Source of the DNA: Macquaria australasica
Lineage: Eukaryota > Chordata > Actinopteri > Centrarchiformes > Percichthyidae
DNA: 64,000 bases
NCBI GenBank assembly: GCA_005408345.1
Contig: SEMN01000535.1
Span: 295,791-359,790 of the forward strand
Direction of reading: 5' to 3'
Positions within the stretch are counted from its first letter, which is position 1; the number at the start of each line of letters is the position of its first letter. The notes beneath the pieces are model-generated. The model did no database searches, had not been told where the DNA came from, and worked only from the letters and a program-made list of their open reading frames with translations. The translations under genes and the position numbers were made by a program. Positions 59,823 through 64,000 of this stretch are shown piece after piece.

Positions 59823-60623
59823 GATATAGAGTTATATAGATATATATAGTTATAGTTATTGGGCTCTAAAATTCAAGGCTTTAACACCCAGTTCATGAAT
59901 ACTTTTAAATTTGCAGTTTTACACACGTATGAAGGAGGGTTTCCTTTTCCTACAATCTACAAAGGACATGATTTAATGTTCAAGGAGGCAACAAATGCCT
60001 GTGTTCGAAGCTGTGTCTTCTTGCTCCAAGATTGTTGATGTTCTTTGTCATACAATTGAAACTGAAAGCTTTGAACATTGATTTATTGCCTGACCTCTGA
60101 CCCCCATAATGCCGAGCCAATCATCCCACCTAGACATGTGATTCATCAGGAAGGTTGTATTTTCTGTGGTTTGGTCGACCTCCGGTGAGCGGTGTTTCAC
60201 GGTTGCACTGGAAGACTGAGCCCTCGTTGTGCAGTGATGGCTGCTTAGCGGCTAAATGGGCTGAAAATGTGTTTGATAGTCAATTCACTGATCTCAGCTG
60301 AGCCCACAGTGAGACAGGGATGAGGAAGAGAAAGATTTCATTTTGATTACTTTTCCAGGAAGATGAGGTTATTGTGGAAAGCACGCCGGGAGAGAGCTGC
60401 AGAAGTGATAGCCTCCAGGAACTGTGGGTGTGTTTAAAAGTATATTTGCTAGGTAAGGACATTAAACATTAAAAGTCTCTTATGAAATACGAACCTCTCC
60501 ATCAATAGATTATTGATGGCAAATGGCTTTCTTGACAGTTAAATCATGAAGTGAGATACTGGTGTGGTTTCCGTTCAAATCCATTCAGTCACACATTCAG
60601 CGGCACTTTAGTGGCTGTCAGTG

Positions 60624-60652
<29 letters not shown>
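60624..60652. repeat. (CA)14 microsatellite
   Basis: A pure CA run of about 29 bp. Confidence 0.9.
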
Positions 60653-60654
<2 letters not shown>

Positions 60655-61013
60655 TATATGCACACACAATATACAAACTCACACTGGTAACAGTTCTCAA
60701 CAGATGTGGCAGCTGTTAATGAACCAGGGGAGATCCAGCCAGGAAGCTCTTGTTATGCATCTCTGTCTCTCTCTTCTGACTGCAGCCAGACATTGTTAAC
60801 TGTCTCTCTTACATCACCGTTGGCAAATAATGTTAGTGAAAACTGGCGCTGTCTGCCGATTGGTCACCGTGTTTTGGGATGCAGGCAGCTTCCCTGTGAA
60901 ACTCAGAAGTTACTTGCTGCAGTGCATACAGTGAGAAAAGGGATTAAAAAAATAAGCTGCAAAGGAGAAACATGCTGATACTGTTAACTGAGGTGTGTTC
61001 ATGTGTGCCACAG

Positions 61014-61110
61014 AGTTGCAACAATTAATCTGCCACTATTTTTTAATGAATTAATTATTTATTCATAATTTTTTGAGCAAAAATGTCAAATGATTGATGT
61101 GAGTATTTGC
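61014..61110. repeat. Diverged copy of the GATTAATC-type dispersed repeat
   Basis: GAGTTGCAACAATTAATCTG, CCACTATTTTTTAATGAATT and AATTATTTATTCATAATTTT resemble the start of the same family as the relic at 59391. The copy is heavily diverged, with base changes that favour A/T. Confidence 0.4.
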
Positions 61111-61142
61111 TGTTTTGTTTTTATTTTACATTATAGTGAATT

Positions 61143-61262
61143 GCAGTGGTGGAAAGTAACTAAGTACAATTACTCAAGTATGTACTTTACTTGGGTATAC
61201 TTTATACTCATACTCCACTACATTTCAGGATGACATGTACCTTTTACAGCTACTGTATAGTT
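61143..61262. repeat. Dispersed repeat 'CAGTGGTGGAAAGTAACTAAG' type
   Basis: GCAGTGGTGGAAAGTAACTA, ACAATTACTCAAGTATGTAC, TTTACTTGGGTATACTTTAT and ACTCCACTACATTTCAGGAT follow the layout of a very abundant teleost dispersed repeat. It is only about 120 bp long. I did not find flanking duplications. Confidence 0.6.
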
Positions 61263-61429
61263 ATAAGTTGCATGCATACACAGACACACTCATGCAGGCT
61301 GAGTAAACCATCATCCTTTGCACCATTGACTCATGAGCCAGTCCATCCTTAACGACGGCAGTCTGAAATAGATTAAATTAGGACAAGTGTGATATGAATC
61401 ACTTTCACTTTCATCTCTGACTGGAAAAG

Positions 61430-61433
<4 letters not shown>

Positions 61434-61467
<34 letters not shown>
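61434..61467. repeat. (TG)17 microsatellite
   Basis: A pure TG run of 34 bp. Confidence 0.92.
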
Positions 61468-61468
<1 letters not shown>

Positions 61469-64000
61469 ATACACCCCCAAACACTCACTGTGGGTCTTCA
61501 ACATCATAGCTGACGTTTGATGCTGGAGACTTTTTAGAACCCATTATTATACTCTGCATTTTGAAGTGTCTGATTAATGGCTGAAAATCGCTTTGTTCAG
61601 AGGAACATGAGGTCATCATCTTCAGACAGCATGTTTCTGAGAGAGTGACTCATGCAACAAGTGGATGTTAGTCATTGCGTAATTACTGCGACTCAGTTGG
61701 AGGCAAAAACTAGATGCATTTTGGTACGAGTGTATTTGCATACTTTTGATTTTAATTTTGCTTCAATATTAAACATGCAGCGGTTGATTTACCTTTTTGT
61801 ACAAAAATAAACTTGTGCAGTTTTTTTTATTGACATTGTAGATCAGAGTCAAAATGAAGCCAATGACAGAAGCAGAGAGTCGAGGTTGTTGCTTTGACAA
61901 GTTGAAGAATGCTGATGGAGTTGTGTGTTTGAGTCCCACCAATTAGAGATGAATGTTTCTGATGCTGTGAAGACACAGAAGAGGTGTGACTGAACGTTTC
62001 TGTGTTTGCCTGTAGATATTGTGTCTGTAGTCTTTCTGTAAATTTCATACATTTAGGGCTTTAAATAACTGAATGTCTTAAATACAGTAAGTTATCCACG
62101 TCTAACCATGATTTAAACACTCCATGTTGACTTTAAAATTAATACATTAGGTAGAATATATCAAAATTCCTGACCTCTGCCACTTAAGTTCCTGTTGTCC
62201 ACTTTTTTGCTAATTTCTCCCTGTGGGACAATAAAAATTGACTCCACTTTGTTTAAGTCTTTTAAATTTGGTTCTAGGGAGGATTTGAGAAGTTAAAACC
62301 TGCAGATCCCATTATATGAGTTTGTAACTGTCTGATATGGACATTATAGAGAGCAAGTGATGAAAAGAGATGGAAATTCAGACAGCAGGGAGAGAGGCAG
62401 CTCTGGCATGTGAGAGGACGATAACGGACCCATCATAAAAATCAAGCTGTGACTTGAAGATTACATCTTCTTCTCTGAAAGCTTCCGCTCCTCTTTGATA
62501 CTTCCTCTTTCATTGTGCATGTCACTGACAGTCCAGCGCCTCACTCATGACGGTCTTTATGCATCCGTCTTTCACTTATTTCCAGCTTCTTTACGTTTTT
62601 TTTTTTGTTTTTGTTTTTTTTAAATATGGTTAGCGCAAGGATGGCTGACTGATTTCTCCATTATCCACTCTCCCTCCTGCCAGCCTGTCTGCCCGCCTGC
62701 CTTCTCTGAGTGGGTGCAATTAAAGTGCCAAGCCTGATCGTGCCATTAAGTGGCAGTAATGTTTTTTTTCTGCTTGAAAAATGAATTGAATTAAGACGAA
62801 GCAGGAACTATAATGAGAGTCAGAGTTGGACACTAAAACAGGCCCTCCTATAGATGTGTATTTATATGTATATGTGACCTTAAAAGCCATTTTGCTGGAT
62901 TGTCAGTAATTGTTTTTGTGTGTTTATTTCTATAATTAGGGCTGAGCTGTTCTGTTCAGCTTCACTTGAATGACTGTTTGTCCAAGTGAGTGTGTATGGG
63001 CGCACATGCACATATAAACTGTGTGTGTGTGTATTTTGGGTGGGGGTTCACTTCTGCCTAGGGAGGTGTTTTGTAATTAATGAAAAGCAGCTTTGCCACC
63101 TGCTGTCCTAATGTCACTGGGATCTAGAGAGGCGAGCCCTGAGGAGCACCATGAATATTTAACCATGGCATGAAAGAGGTGGGATGTGACTTGTTGGAAT
63201 ATGGGAGCATCGCTGGACGAAGCTGATGAGGGATAGAAATAGTAAAGAAATATAAAGGGAGGGGGGATGGACGTTGTTCAACAGAGATAACTTGTACAGA
63301 GAAAAAGAAGATAAGAAGGGTGACGGGTGGATGGAGTAACCAGCCCTGATTAGAACACTTTTTTTTCATCAAGTAATAATATTGGAGACTTACCTAAAGC
63401 CTGGTCCTTATAGAGCACATAATGTGTGCCATTTACAATTTGCTGCATTGAATTTCCTTTTACATCTAAGTTACTGGTTCTAATATCTCACAAAGACATT
63501 TCACAGCTGCAACTGTAAAAGTTAAAAGCAATAACTGAATAATAATAAGAGTAATAAAAGCAAATAATAATATAGCAGACTAACACAAGGAGAACTTTAA
63601 AAAAAGATTATATAAAGAAAAACTCTCAAAACATTTAATCAGCTACCAAAAAACAGATAAATTTCCACAAAACTAGAAACACGGTTTATTCATTTTCACA
63701 TACTGTATTATGCATATTGGTTCTTTGTTTCATTGGTTCATTTTTGTGCAAAACTCAAATCCCTTCACACATCAAAGGTTGCACAACATGCTTGTTAAAG
63801 TTGCCATGTGGCGTTTTCTTGTCAACAAACAAAAGTTATGTTCACATTCAGTGCTACTCGCAGCGTTGCTCGTGCGTATCCATGAGTCAAACAAAACGGG
63901 GAGCCACTCATATAAAGAGCCACTCCATACCTTTAAGTAAACATTAGCAAGTCAGTACGGTCATCACAACCTGAAATCAATTAACACTCAATTCTCCAGT
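61468..64000. other. rab26 intron 2 sequence to window end
   Basis: About 2.5 kb with no recognisable exon. A T-rich stretch lies at 62595-62622. The block 62730-62830 (TGCCATTAAGTGGCAGTAAT, AAATGAATTGAATTAAGACG, AACTATAATGAGAGTC) is a mild candidate for a conserved non-coding element. Confidence 0.45.

Larger units (their letters stand above)
50088..64000 (+). other. rab26 intron 2 (5' part, open at window end)
   Basis: From the donor at 50088 no further rab26 exon was recognised to the end of the window. I looked for the WDTAGQERFRSVTHAYYRD segment by eye. The intron is therefore over 13.9 kb. It carries a minisatellite, a LINE fragment within an older repeat and several dispersed repeat relics. 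An undetected short exon cannot be excluded without alignment. Confidence 0.6.

Overview
The window looks like nuclear DNA from a teleost fish, most likely a percomorph. It has vertebrate genes split by GT-AG introns, very long (TG)n/(CA)n tracts, and several interspersed repeats whose sequence resembles families I recall from spiny-rayed fish genomes. Only two protein-coding genes can be supported, one at each end of a long non-coding interval, and both run off the window or into an intron that outlasts it.

Left end (1-1787, minus strand): sox8, a SoxE-group HMG-box transcription factor. All three coding exons are visible: exon 1 at 1372-1787, exon 2 at 764-999 and exon 3 from 607 down past base 1. 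About 419 residues can be read; only the extreme C-terminus is missing. Upstream of the gene (about 2090-2206) lie three inverted CCAAT boxes and a TATA-like stretch.

Middle (about 2.2-47.2 kb): some 45 kb without a recognisable gene. It holds microsatellites (several TG/CA tracts, an (AT)37 tract, a TG/GA compound tract, a CCA/CTC/TTC triplet tract), a hAT-type MITE with an 8-bp target duplication (27688-28088), a long fold-back element (about 40211-40605) and other teleost-type dispersed repeats. Between these are quiet, TAAT-rich blocks that look like candidate conserved non-coding elements. A gene-poor interval beside a developmental Sox gene fits a regulatory landscape, but that is inference.

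Right end (47.2-64 kb, plus strand): rab26, a Rab GTPase of secretory vesicles. Coding exon 1 is at 47659-47844 and exon 2 at 49977-50087. Intron 2 then runs beyond the window (over 13.9 kb). It contains a 12-unit compound minisatellite (51728-52145), an old repeat split by a LINE fragment with a clean 12-bp target duplication (56421-56704), and several repeat relics. sox8 and rab26 are arranged head to head. Human SOX8 and RAB26 both map to 16p13.3, so the pairing is consistent with old linkage.

No tRNA, rRNA, CRISPR array, operon or novel multi-gene system was found. Most open reading frames in the window are chance frames in non-coding DNA or in dinucleotide repeats.
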